Positions 15,478-23,983 of a stretch of 30,491 bases of DNA are shown in pieces. The notes under the pieces were generated by a model, which had not been told where the DNA came from, ran no database searches, and saw only the letters and a program-made list of their open reading frames with translations. Where the stretch lies: contig DATAYA010000145.1 of NCBI GenBank assembly GCA_036272815.1, positions 1 through 30,491 of the forward strand. The letters run 5' to 3'. Position numbers and translations under genes: made by a program. The DNA comes from DATAYA01 sp036272815 (lineage in GTDB: Bacteria; Pseudomonadota; Alphaproteobacteria; Acetobacterales; Acetobacteraceae). Every line of letters starts with the position of its first letter. Position 1 is the first letter of the stretch.

Positions 15478-17724
15478 TCAGCCGCCGAGCAGCTTGTCGA
15501 GCGTGATCGGGAAGTGCCGCACCCGCACGCCTGTGGCATGCCAGACGGCGTTCGCGATCGCGCCGGCAGTGCCGGTGATGCCGATCTCGCCGACACCCTT
15601 GATCCCGAGCGCGTTGACGTGCGGATCGTGCTCCTCGACGAGGATCGCCTCGATCGAGGGCACATCGGCATTCAGCGGCACATGATACTCGGCGAAGTTG
15701 GCGTTCATCGGGCGGCCCGAGTGCGGGTCCATCACCGCGTGCTCGTGCAGTGCGAAGGAGACGCCCCAGACCATGCCGCCGAGATACTGGCTCCGCACCA
15801 TGCGGGGATTGACGATCCGTCCGGCCGCGAAGGCGCCGACCAGCCGCGAGACGCGGATTTGCCCAAGCTCGGGATCGACCTTCACCTCGGCGAAGACGGC
15901 ACCATGGGTGTGCATCGCATAATGCTCCGCACCCGCCGGATCGGCGGCGGCCTGGCCGTAGCCCTCGATCGCGGCCCGGCCGGCGCGGGCGAGGATGTCG
16001 GCGTAGCTCTCGCCGCGGCGTTCGTCGTCGCGGCGCAGCAGGCGGCCGTCGCGCGCGATCACGCCGGCGTTGCCGGCGCCGAACAGCGGCGAGCGTTCGT
16101 CGCCGGTCGCGAGGTCGGCGAGCTGCGCGATCACATCGCCGCCCGCATTGTGGATCGCGACGCCCGCCGTCGCGGTCTGCGACGAGCCGCCGGCGATGCC
16201 GCCGTTGGGCAGGTCGGAGGTGCCCATGCGCAACTCGACCTGCGACAAGTCGAGGCCGAGCCCGTCGGCGGCGATCTGCGCGAGCGCGGTCCAGGCGCCC
16301 TGGCCCATGTCGAGGGCGCCGATCTCGACGACCGCACGTCCATCGGCGTGCAGGACTGCCCGTGCCTCGGCCTGGAATATGATCGCCGGAAAGGTCGCGG
16401 TGCCGACGCCCGAGCCGACCAGCAGACCCTGCCCGTCGCGCATCTGCCGCGGCGCCCGCGGCCGGCCAGCCCAGCCGAACCGCGCCGCCCCTTCCGCATA
16501 GCATTCCCGCAGCGCCTTGGACGAGAACGGCTTGCCGGAGAGCGGCTCGACGTCGGCGTAGTTCTTCAGGCGGAAGTCGAGCGGGTCCATGCCGCAGGCA
16601 TCCGCCATCTCGTCGATCGCGCTCTCGAGGGCCGCGTTGCCCGAGGCCTCGCCAGGCGCGCGCATGAAGGTCGGGGTCCCGGTGTCGATGCGGACGGCCT
16701 CGTGGCTCGTCGCGAGGGCCGGAGTCGCATACAGCGTATGTGAGGCCCCGCCGGATGGCTCGAAGAAATCATCGAAAGTGCTCGACGCGGTGAGGGTGTG
16801 ATGCTCGAGCGCCGTGAGTGCGCCGTCCGCGCCGGCGCCGAGGCGGAAGCTCTGCCGGGTCGGCGGCCGATGGCCCACGGGGCCGAACATCTGCTCGCGG
16901 CGCGTCACCAGCTTCACCGGCCGACCAACGAGGCGCGCCGCCATGATCCCGAGCACCTGCGGCGCCCAGATCACGCCCTTGGAGCCGAATCCGCCGCCGA
17001 GGAAGGGGCTGCGGATATGGATGTCGTCGGGGTCGATGCCGAACAGGCCGGCGAGGCGGCCCCGTGCCATCGTCATGCCCTGGCTCGGCGTGTCGAGGAC
17101 GAGGCGGTCGCCATCCCAGGCCGCGACGACAGCGTGCGGCTCCATCGCGTTGTGATACTGGGCCGGCGTCTCGTACACCGCCTCGATCCGCCGGTCGGCG
17201 GCGGCGAGACCGGCCGCGATGTCGCCGTGGCCGGCATTCGCCTCCTGGCCGACGCCGACGGAGGCCGGCACGAACCGCTCGGACGCATCCAGGCCGACGC
17301 GGGCGGGCTCGGCGGCATAGGAGGGATGAAGCAGCACGGCACCCTCGGCGGCCGCCTCCAAGGTCTCGGCGATCACCACCGCGATCGGCTGGTTCGCGTA
17401 GCGCACCCGGTCGTCCTGCAGCAGGTCGAGCTTGAAGGTGAACGGCTCGTCCGCCCGGTCGGGATGACGGGCGAGCTTCGGCGCGTTGGCCGGCGTCATC
17501 ACCTCGACCACGCCGGGATGGGCGCGGGCGGCGGCGACGTCGAGCGCGGTCACGCGGCCGCGCGCGATGCTGCTGACCGCCATCACCGCGTGCAGCATCC
17601 CGGGCGGATGGTTGTCGGCCGCGTAGCGTGCGCCGCCGGTGACCTTGAGCAGGCCGTCCCGCCGGGTGAGCGGCTGGCCGATGCTGGAGCCGTGGCGGAT
17701 ATGGGCGGGGGTGGTCTCAGGCAC
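15478..17724 (-). CDS. Aldehyde oxidoreductase, molybdenum-binding subunit (PaoC/XdhA-type)
   Basis: This 748-residue catalytic subunit of a xanthine oxidase-family hydroxylase oxidises aldehydes or N-heterocycles at a molybdopterin-cytosine-dinucleotide Mo centre. An N-terminal a/b hammerhead domain (GSSIGQPLTRRDGLLKVTGGARYAAD) is followed by Mo-cofactor-binding domains with FLGGGFGSKG, MRAPGEASGNAALESAIDEMA and GALDMGQGAWTALAQIAADGL. The near-C-terminal KGVGEIG places the conserved catalytic glutamate at E713. The start is GTG 17724, overlapping the FAD-subunit stop by eight bases, with GGGAG about 11 bases upstream. The open frame before it belongs to the neighbour. It is the last gene of a three-subunit operon. 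Confidence 0.92.
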   Translation of the reverse strand: MPETTPAHIRHGSSIGQPLTRRDGLLKVTGGARYAADNHPPGMLHAVMAVSSIARGRVTALDVAAARAHPGVVEVMTPANAPKLARHPDRADEPFTFKLDLLQDDRVRYANQPIAVVIAETLEAAAEGAVLLHPSYAAEPARVGLDASERFVPASVGVGQEANAGHGDIAAGLAAADRRIEAVYETPAQYHNAMEPHAVVAAWDGDRLVLDTPSQGMTMARGRLAGLFGIDPDDIHIRSPFLGGGFGSKGVIWAPQVLGIMAARLVGRPVKLVTRREQMFGPVGHRPPTRQSFRLGAGADGALTALEHHTLTASSTFDDFFEPSGGASHTLYATPALATSHEAVRIDTGTPTFMRAPGEASGNAALESAIDEMADACGMDPLDFRLKNYADVEPLSGKPFSSKALRECYAEGAARFGWAGRPRAPRQMRDGQGLLVGSGVGTATFPAIIFQAEARAVLHADGRAVVEIGALDMGQGAWTALAQIAADGLGLDLSQVELRMGTSDLPNGGIAGGSSQTATAGVAIHNAGGDVIAQLADLATGDERSPLFGAGNAGVIARDGRLLRRDDERRGESYADILARAGRAAIEGYGQAAADPAGAEHYAMHTHGAVFAEVKVDPELGQIRVSRLVGAFAAGRIVNPRMVRSQYLGGMVWGVSFALHEHAVMDPHSGRPMNANFAEYHVPLNADVPSIEAILVEEHDPHVNALGIKGVGEIGITGTAGAIANAVWHATGVRVRHFPITLDKLLGG

Positions 17725-18775
17725 CGACGGGAACTCCCGGAACGGAGGCGAAGGGCGAGGCGGGCAGCGGCGGTAGCCGCTCGGGCGTGCCGGCGGCGGC
17801 GAGTGCCAGGGCACGCGTGATGACGCGCCGCGCGAGTTCGACCTTGTAGGCGTTGTCGCCGGACGGCTTCGCGTCGGCCAGCGCCGCGTCCGCCGCGTCG
17901 CGGAAGACGCGCTCGCCCGGTTCGCGTCCTCCGAGCAGGGCTTCGGCCTCGTGGGCGCGCCAGGGTTTCAGCGCGACGCCGCCCAAAGCGAGCCGCGCCT
18001 CGGCAATTTTTCCGGCTTCGAGTCGCAGGCCGCAAGCGGCGGACACCACCGCAAAGGCGTACGACGTGCGCTCCCGGACCTTCAGATAGCGCGCGTGGCC
18101 GGCGAACCCGGCCGCCTCAGGCGGCAGGCGGACGGCCACGATCAGCTCGCCCGGGGCAAGCACGGTCTCGATGTGCGGCGCGTCGCCGGGCAGGCGGTGG
18201 AAAGCGTCGATCTCCACCTCGCGCCGCCCTGCCCCGCCTTCGATCTCGACAACCGCACCGAGCGCGACCAACGCCACGCAGAAATCGGACGGATGGGTGG
18301 CGACGCAGTGCTCGCTCCAGCCGAGCACCGCGTGCAGCCTCGTCTCGCCGCGGCGCGCGTCGCATCCGGCGCCTGGCTCGCGTTTGTTGCAGGCGCTGGC
18401 GAGGTCGTAGAAATACTGGCAGCGCGTGCGCTGCATCACGTTGCCGGCGGTGGTGGCCGCGTTGCGGAGCTGCGCCGAGGCGCCGGAGAGCAGTGCCTCC
18501 GCCATCGCCGGATAGCGTCGCGCCACGTCGAGGTCGTGGGCGAGGTCGCTGTTGCGCACCAGGGCGCCGATCCGCAATGCGCCGTCGGGCAGGCACTCGA
18601 TCCTGTCGAGGCCAGGGACGCGGGTGATGTCGACGACGGCCGCCGGCCGGCTGATGCCGCCCTTCATCAGATCGAGCAGGTTGGTGCCGGCCGCGAGATA
18701 GGCCGCCCCGGGATTTGCCGCCGCCGCGACCGCCTCGGTGACGCTGCGGACGCGGACGTATTCGAAGGCGTTCAT
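17717..18775 (-). CDS. Aldehyde oxidoreductase, FAD-binding subunit with extra 4Fe-4S motif (PaoB-type)
   Basis: The 352-residue subunit passes electrons from the 2Fe-2S clusters to FAD. It has the family's FAD-binding region (AYLAAGTNLLDLMKGG and LRNAATTAGNVMQRTRC) and a CO-dehydrogenase flavoprotein C-terminal domain. A cysteine set C119, C129, C138 and C157 (RTRCQYF, ACNKREPGAGC, SEHCVATHPSD) matches the additional [4Fe-4S] cluster insertion that marks the PaoB branch and separates it from ordinary xanthine dehydrogenases. The start overlaps the 2Fe-2S subunit stop (ATGA), and its stop overlaps the Mo-subunit start, so the three subunits are translationally coupled. Confidence 0.92.
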   Translation of the reverse strand: MNAFEYVRVRSVTEAVAAAANPGAAYLAAGTNLLDLMKGGISRPAAVVDITRVPGLDRIECLPDGALRIGALVRNSDLAHDLDVARRYPAMAEALLSGASAQLRNAATTAGNVMQRTRCQYFYDLASACNKREPGAGCDARRGETRLHAVLGWSEHCVATHPSDFCVALVALGAVVEIEGGAGRREVEIDAFHRLPGDAPHIETVLAPGELIVAVRLPPEAAGFAGHARYLKVRERTSYAFAVVSAACGLRLEAGKIAEARLALGGVALKPWRAHEAEALLGGREPGERVFRDAADAALADAKPSGDNAYKVELARRVITRALALAAAGTPERLPPLPASPFASVPGVPVGA

Positions 18776-19272
18776 GCGGCCTTTCCCTGGCGGCCTGCCT
18801 GCCGGATGCGCGCCTGCGCGTCGAGCACCGCCTCGGTGATGCCGGCATAGGCGCCGCAGCGGCAGATATTGCCGCTCATCGCCTCGCGCACCCGCTCAGG
18901 ATCGTCGCCCGCCTGCGCCTCGCGGATCAGCCCGACGGCGCTCATGACCTGGCCCGGCGTGCAGAAACCGCACTGGAACGCGTCGTGCTCGATAAAGGCG
19001 GCCTGCACCGGGTCGAGCACGTCGCCCTGCGCCAAGCCCTCGATGGTGAGGGTGTCCGCGCCGTCGTGGCTCGCGGCCAGGGCGAGGCAGGAATTCATCC
19101 GGCGTCCGTCGAGCAGGATCGTGCAAGCGCCGCATTGACCGCGGTCGCAGCCTTTCTTCGTGCCGGTGAGGTCGAGCCGCTCGCGCAGCAGGTCGAGCAG
19201 TGTCACGCGCGCGTCCTCCAGCACGACGCGCCGTTGTTCTCCATTCACCGTGAGGCTGATCGGGATGGCCAT
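18772..19272 (-). CDS. Aldehyde oxidoreductase, 2Fe-2S subunit (PaoA-type)
   Basis: The 166-residue iron-sulfur subunit has a plant-type ferredoxin fold with C42, C47, C50 and C62 (GCDRGQCGACTILLDG then NSC) for one 2Fe-2S cluster. A helical domain has C101, C104, C137 and C139 (CGFCTPGQ, GNICRCGAY) for the second. It is the first gene of the operon, which runs 2Fe-2S, FAD, Mo. Unlike periplasmic E. coli PaoA, it begins directly at the domain (MAIPISLTVNGEQ) with no Tat leader, so a cytoplasmic enzyme is inferred. An AGAGAG ribosome-site-like stretch precedes ATG 19272. The upstream gap holds a tandem repeat array. Confidence 0.94.
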   Translation of the reverse strand: MAIPISLTVNGEQRRVVLEDARVTLLDLLRERLDLTGTKKGCDRGQCGACTILLDGRRMNSCLALAASHDGADTLTIEGLAQGDVLDPVQAAFIEHDAFQCGFCTPGQVMSAVGLIREAQAGDDPERVREAMSGNICRCGAYAGITEAVLDAQARIRQAGRQGKAA

Positions 19273-19358
19273 GGTTCTCGCTCTCTGTCGGTGCGCAACC
19301 TGCGACGCGGGCGGCGGCCGTGTCGACTGTCCCGCGCCCTGCGGTGCGTCAACTCCCT

Positions 19359-19427
19359 GCGACCTGTGTCGCGCTACGTCGTCGCGACCTGTGTCGCGCT
19401 ACTTCATAGCGACCTGTGTCGCGCTAC
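19359..19427. repeat. Three 19-bp direct repeats with exact 25-bp period
   Basis: GCGACCTGTGTCGCGCTAC occurs identically at 19359-19377, 19384-19402 and 19409-19427. The two 6-base spacers differ (GTCGTC and TTCATA). Each unit contains a small hairpin, GCGAC-CTGT-GTCGC. The third unit includes the TAG stop of the S10 peptidase gene (19424-19426). The array ends 87 bases from the 2Fe-2S subunit start, placing it both in the peptidase 3' end and in the probable promoter region of the oxidoreductase operon. Confidence 0.9.
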
Positions 19428-21034
19428 ATGGTCGGCATCGGCGCCTGCAACGCGCGGATGCGAGCCACGGCTGCATGGTCCGACGTTGTGCTGGCGTAGA
19501 ACGCCGAGAGATCCGCCTTCATCGCGGTCCGCGACGGCCCGTCCAAATAGATCATGTGTCCGGACGGGAAATATCGGATCGTAAGGTTCTTACGCAGCGC
19601 CGCGTCGCCCAGCGGCATGTTCTGCAAATCCAGCACGGTCTGATGGAACGGCGTCACGCTGTCGTAATAGCCGTTGGCGGAGAACACCTTGAGATCGACA
19701 TTCAGGCTCATGGTCGCGGCGAGATCGCCCGCGGTATAGAGAATGACGCGCCCCTGGCTGTCGATCCCTTTCTGCGCGCCGGTGGGGTCGATGTGGCTGA
19801 AATCCCAGTTGGCAAACGCCTGGTCATTGAGATCGGTGAACGCGGCGTTCGACGTGAACAGGAGCTGGTCGTTGAGATAGCTGTTCCACATCGCGGTATA
19901 GGCGCCGTTCACTGCCGTCATCGTAGGATCGTTGCCGCCGGATTTCGGGTCGATGTGGCGCGCAATGCCGGTGTCCACCCCGGTCGCGCGACCGTCGTAC
20001 GATCCGAGTGCCAGCCCCTGGTCGGCTAGCAGCGTCAGCAGGAACAGCGACGTTCCGCGATCGTCGGCGGCCGCGACATTGAGCGACCAGCTATCGAGCG
20101 TCGTCTTGTCGATGCCGATATAGGCGGACAATTGGGCGACCGCGGCGGGGTCGGCATTTGGAAACTGCTTCAGCGCCGCCGGATAGGTGCTGTCGGCGAA
20201 GCGGATGACCGGTGCCAGATCGGTCGCCAGGTCGGCGGCCCGGCCTTTGCCCACCCGGTCGTGATACCAGGCATCGGCGGCACAGGTCGGCAGCAGCCCG
20301 ACGGGGTTGCCGGCCTGCGTGTAGTCGAGGATGGAGGATTGCAGCGTCACCCCGTTCAGATCGACACCCTGCTCGTGCAGCATGTAGGAGAGAATGGCGC
20401 TGCGCGCGGTGCCGTAGGATTCACCGAACAGGAATTTGGGCGAGTTCCAGCGGTGGTTGGCGGTGAGATAGCGCTTGATGAACTGCGCGAGCGAGACGGC
20501 GTCCTTGTCGGCACCCCAGAAATCCTTGTTCACCGCCGGCGCGATGGCCGACGAGTAGCCGGTGCCCACCGGATTGATGAAGACAAGATCGGTGCGGTCG
20601 AGCAGGCTGTCGGGATTGGTCTCGATCGTGTACGGAGCCGGCGGCGTGAAGTCGGGCAGCGACGTCCGGATACGCATCGGCGCGAACGAGCCGAGCAGCA
20701 CGTAGACCGAGGACGAGCCGGGGCCGCCATTGTAGAAGAACGTCACCGGCCGGCTGTCGGATGCTGCGCCGTCGAGCACGAAGCCCACGTAGAACATCGT
20801 GGCATCCGGCTTGGACGTGCTGGGATCGACCGCGATGAGGTGGCCAGCGGTCGCCGTGTAGGCCAGCGTCCTGCCGCCGATGGCGATGGTGTGGTGGGTG
20901 ATCGCCGCATTCTCGGCGGCCGCGGTGACGGAATCCCCCGGGCCGTTGCCATAAGCGATCGGATCGAAGCAGGGCTGATCCTGCGTCACCGATCGGACCG
21001 GCGCGACGGCTGGGTTTTCCGAGGGAGCGGTCAT
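19424..21034 (-). CDS. Serine carboxypeptidase-like S10 family peptidase
   Basis: This 536-residue alpha/beta-fold carboxypeptidase belongs to family S10, whose members remove C-terminal residues at acid pH. It has the oxyanion motif FFYNGGPGSSS (99-109), the conserved LVFINPVGTGYS, and nucleophile S206 in GESYGT. Catalytic D458 (GYYDSVTP) and H493 (FPSGHM) are plausible. No signal peptide is present: the start at ATG 21034 (with GGAGA upstream) gives a polar N-terminus, and an in-frame stop lies a short way upstream, so a longer leader form is excluded. It follows the S53 peptidase gene by 33 bases on the same strand, which suggests one operon for acid proteolysis. The stop codon lies in a repeat unit. 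Confidence 0.9.
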   Translation of the reverse strand: MTAPSENPAVAPVRSVTQDQPCFDPIAYGNGPGDSVTAAAENAAITHHTIAIGGRTLAYTATAGHLIAVDPSTSKPDATMFYVGFVLDGAASDSRPVTFFYNGGPGSSSVYVLLGSFAPMRIRTSLPDFTPPAPYTIETNPDSLLDRTDLVFINPVGTGYSSAIAPAVNKDFWGADKDAVSLAQFIKRYLTANHRWNSPKFLFGESYGTARSAILSYMLHEQGVDLNGVTLQSSILDYTQAGNPVGLLPTCAADAWYHDRVGKGRAADLATDLAPVIRFADSTYPAALKQFPNADPAAVAQLSAYIGIDKTTLDSWSLNVAAADDRGTSLFLLTLLADQGLALGSYDGRATGVDTGIARHIDPKSGGNDPTMTAVNGAYTAMWNSYLNDQLLFTSNAAFTDLNDQAFANWDFSHIDPTGAQKGIDSQGRVILYTAGDLAATMSLNVDLKVFSANGYYDSVTPFHQTVLDLQNMPLGDAALRKNLTIRYFPSGHMIYLDGPSRTAMKADLSAFYASTTSDHAAVARIRALQAPMPTM

Positions 21035-21067
21035 CGGTGGGGACTTCTCCGTTCCATGGTGGGTACG

Positions 21068-22585
21068 TCAACTCGTGGCCGAACCCCGGTCCAGGAGTTC
21101 GGCGACGGATGTGCCGACTGGCGAGCCGAGGCCGGTCACCGGGTCCCAGCCGGGGCCGGCGCGATAGCCGTTGTTGCTGCCCTGGGTGATGTCGGTCAGC
21201 GCGGTCGGGTTGGCATAGAGGACGCGATTGACGAAGCCGGCGTTGTGGCCGGCCTGCTGGTTGCAGAGCGCGATCAGACCCGCCCAGAGCGGTGCCACGG
21301 CGCTGGTGCCGCCGACCACCGCATCCTGCCCGTCGATCGCGACATTGTAGCCGGTCGCCGGGTCTGCGTCGCCGGCGACGTCCGGCACGCCGCGCCCAGC
21401 CTGCACCCGCAGCGCCGCGCCGGCGCCGGTCTGCCAGGAGGGGCGGGGAAAGCGGGCGCTGTAGCCGCCGCCGCTCGCGCCGCCGCTGGCGCCGTCGTTC
21501 CACGCGGTTTCGGCCCCTTGCGGCGGCAGGTGTGTGCCGCCACAGCCCAGCACGTACGGGCTGGATGCGGGAAAATCCACCGTCGGTGTGCCGCCCGCGG
21601 AATTGTCCACCGCACCGCTGTCGCCGGAGGCGCAGCAGACGGTGATGCCGAGCGTCGCCGCCGCTTGGAACGCCTGGTTGAGCGCGTCGGTTTCCTGCGC
21701 CGACCAACCGCTTTCCGGAGCGCCCCAACTGATCGAGATGACCGACGGGGCGCGCTGGCTGTCATGGACCGCGGCGGCGATGGCATCGACGAAGCCGCTG
21801 GCCTGGTTGGAGCCGAAATAGACCGCGATGTCGGCGGCGGGTGCGACCGATCCGGCGACCTCGATGTCGAGCTGCACCTCGCCGTCGGCGCCGCTCGAAT
21901 CGCCCGGCGCATTGGCGGCGCCGTGGACCGACACCGCTGCCAGCTTTCCCGTGCGGTCGATGCCCTTGGCGTGGAAGTAGCGCGCCATGGCATTGTCGTC
22001 GTAGCCGCCGCCGAGTTCGATCAGCGCGATCGTCTGGCCCGCGCCGGTCGCATCGGGGGGAAAGCGGTAGCGCCGGGCGACGGCGGTCGGGTCGTACGAC
22101 GCCACCGGAGGCTTCGCCAGCGGGCGAATGTGGATATAGGGTCGGGCGATCGGCCGCTGGTCGAAGCCCAGCACCGCGACCACATCCGCGGCGAGATCGG
22201 CCGGCAGCGACAGGTGCCCGTGGCGCGACACGAATTCCCGGCCAGGACTGCCGTAGACGGCAAGACGCTCCGGCGCGAATGCGCGGATGGCCTGGTCGTA
22301 GGTGCCGGACAGGTGGGCGAGGTGATGTCCCGCATCCGCGTCGTCCACGCGCAATCCATGCGCTTGCGCGTACCCGGCGAGCCGCGCGAGGACATCGGCG
22401 CCGGTCGCATGGCGCGTGGCATACTCGGCACGGCTGATCGGCGGCCCGATCTCGGCCGGCAACGCGCGCGGCCTGAGCACGACCGTCAGCCGCAGGTGCG
22501 CGCGGCCATCCACGTCGCGCAGACGCTTCGCCTTCGGGGGACCGACGGTGCTTCGCAGGAACGGGGTGGTGGAATCGGCAGCCAT
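21068..22585 (-). CDS. Kumamolisin-type S53 (sedolisin) peptidase with prodomain
   Basis: This 505-residue serine-carboxyl endopeptidase precursor is acid-active by family. The activation prodomain covers about residues 30-160 (LRLTVVLRPR through ARPYIHIRPL). The catalytic domain has E236 and D240 in DGEVQLDIEV, oxyanion D322 in ASGDSG, nucleophile S428 in GGTSAVAPL, plus E190 and W287, which match kumamolisin positions. A C-terminal Ca2+-site region (about GPGWDPVTGLGSP, 477-489) is present. There is no signal peptide. The sequence resembles kumamolisin, whose precursor to my recollection also lacks a classical one. ATG 22585 was chosen because AAGGA lies just upstream; a longer in-frame start adds about 36 unrelated residues. 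Confidence 0.93.
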   Translation of the reverse strand: MAADSTTPFLRSTVGPPKAKRLRDVDGRAHLRLTVVLRPRALPAEIGPPISRAEYATRHATGADVLARLAGYAQAHGLRVDDADAGHHLAHLSGTYDQAIRAFAPERLAVYGSPGREFVSRHGHLSLPADLAADVVAVLGFDQRPIARPYIHIRPLAKPPVASYDPTAVARRYRFPPDATGAGQTIALIELGGGYDDNAMARYFHAKGIDRTGKLAAVSVHGAANAPGDSSGADGEVQLDIEVAGSVAPAADIAVYFGSNQASGFVDAIAAAVHDSQRAPSVISISWGAPESGWSAQETDALNQAFQAAATLGITVCCASGDSGAVDNSAGGTPTVDFPASSPYVLGCGGTHLPPQGAETAWNDGASGGASGGGYSARFPRPSWQTGAGAALRVQAGRGVPDVAGDADPATGYNVAIDGQDAVVGGTSAVAPLWAGLIALCNQQAGHNAGFVNRVLYANPTALTDITQGSNNGYRAGPGWDPVTGLGSPVGTSVAELLDRGSATS

Positions 22586-22797
22586 GGCTGGTCCTTCGGG
22601 CTGGGTGCGGCGCGCGACATGATAGGCGTGGCTGCACGGTTGCATGATCCCGCAATCGTAGGCAGTAAACCATCGCGCGCCCTCGGGTTGCAAAACGCCC
22701 GGTTTCGTCGCGTGCTGGAGCGGCTGATGGAACCGTCGGCGTTGCTGCGGTGCTACGGGAGGCGCCCGGAGGCCGGCACGAGGAGGCGTGACCCCGC
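22586..22797. promoter_or_regulatory. Divergent promoter region between peptidase and efflux operons
   Basis: These 212 bases must carry the promoters for both the S53/S10 genes (minus) and the MFP/RND genes (plus). I see no unambiguous -35/-10 pair or operator. AGGAGG at 22781-22786 is the ribosome site for the membrane-fusion gene. Confidence 0.4.
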
Positions 22798-23979
22798 ATG
22801 ATGGCCCTCCGATCGACCGCGACGGCCGCCGGTTTTCTCTTCGTCGGCCTGTTGTTTGCGCCGCATGCGTGCCGTGCCGCCGCTCCGCCCCCTGCCGTCG
22901 TCGTGGCGCCGGTGCGGGTTGCGAACGTGGCCCCGGCGAGCACGTTCATCGGCCGCGTGCAGGCAATCCAGTTGGTCGCCGTGACGGCCCGGGTGCAGGG
23001 CTTCGTCGAGAAGGTTAATTTCCAGGAAGGCGGTCTGGTCAAGGCCGGTCAGGTCCTGTTCGAGCTGGAGAAGGCGCCGTTCCAGGCGGCGCTGGAGGCG
23101 GCACAGGGCGCGCTGGACACGGCGCTGGCCACGCAGGAGAACGCGCAACTGACCTATGACAGAGATTCGCAGCTTGCCCCTGGGAGGGTCATCAGTCAGT
23201 CACAACTCGACACCGACACCGCCAATCTCGGCATCGCGAAAGGCAACGTGCTGTCCGCGCGCGCCAATCTGGAGACCGCGGCGATCAACCTCAGCTACAC
23301 CACCGTCGTCTCCCCGATCGATGGACGGATCGGCCGCGCCGCCTTTACGAAGGGCAATCTGGTCGGACCGACCTCTGGCGCGCTGGCGACGGTGGTGCAG
23401 GTCGATCCGATCCGCGTGGTGTTCTCGGTCGCCGACAGCAGCGTCGTCGGCGCCTTGCAGAAGACCGGCAAGACGCAGGCGGAACTTAATTCCAGCGTGG
23501 TGTTGGCGCTGCAGTTGCCGAACGGCAAGACCTATCCGCAGACTGGCACCGTCGAATTCATCAACAACCAGGTCGATCCCGCAACCGGCACCGTCTCGGT
23601 GTGGGGCCGCTTCGCCAATCCCGACGGCCTGCTGATCCCCGGCGGCTTCGTGACGGTGGAGGTCCGCCGCGCGATCCCGCAGGAGCGGCCCGTGGTGCCG
23701 GTGGAGACGGTGCAGAACGACAAGTCGGGCAACTTCGTGCTGCTGGTCGGCAAGGACAACAAGGTCGCCCAGCAGAAGATCACGCTGGGACGGCAGATCG
23801 GCCAGGACTGGATCGTCACCGCCGGATTGAAGGGCGGCGAGGATGTCATCGTGCAAGGCTTGCAGAAGGTGAGGGCCGGCGAGGTCGTCAACCCGGTGCA
23901 GCAATCGACGCTGGCGCCGCCCTCGCAGCAGGCGACCGCGGGCGCGCTCGCCGCCCCCGGGTCCGGACAGGCGCACTGA
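22798..23979 (+). CDS. RND efflux periplasmic adaptor (membrane fusion protein)
   Basis: This 393-residue HlyD/AcrA-type adaptor has an N-terminal signal region (about residues 1-28, cleavage near ACRA-A). A biotinyl-lipoyl-like half motif (VTARVQGFVEKVNFQEGGLVKAGQVLFELE) follows, then an alpha-hairpin (about 80-150) and the second half motif (SPIDGRIGRAAFTKGNLV). The beta-barrel and membrane-proximal domains follow. The signal lacks a clear lipobox at the cleavage site, although a Cys lies at about residue 25. It bridges the RND pump to an outer-membrane channel. ATG 22798 lies 11 bases after AGGAGG; ATG 22801 is an alternative. The pump gene begins four bases after its stop. Confidence 0.93.
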   Translation: MMALRSTATAAGFLFVGLLFAPHACRAAAPPPAVVVAPVRVANVAPASTFIGRVQAIQLVAVTARVQGFVEKVNFQEGGLVKAGQVLFELEKAPFQAALEAAQGALDTALATQENAQLTYDRDSQLAPGRVISQSQLDTDTANLGIAKGNVLSARANLETAAINLSYTTVVSPIDGRIGRAAFTKGNLVGPTSGALATVVQVDPIRVVFSVADSSVVGALQKTGKTQAELNSSVVLALQLPNGKTYPQTGTVEFINNQVDPATGTVSVWGRFANPDGLLIPGGFVTVEVRRAIPQERPVVPVETVQNDKSGNFVLLVGKDNKVAQQKITLGRQIGQDWIVTAGLKGGEDVIVQGLQKVRAGEVVNPVQQSTLAPPSQQATAGALAAPGSGQAH

Positions 23980-23983
23980 TCCG

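Noticed and set aside
19322..19340. Degenerate fourth copy of the 25-bp-period repeat
   Set aside because: It matches the core only partly, needs a gap, and lies 36 rather than 25 bases from copy 1.
19359..19427. CRISPR array
   Set aside because: Units are 19 bases with 6-base spacers, far too short, and no cas genes are present.
20132..22801. A long plus-strand open frame opposite the S10 and S53 peptidase genes (about 890 codons)
   Set aside because: It spans two well-supported genes and their gap, has no recognisable domain, and is an expected GC artefact.
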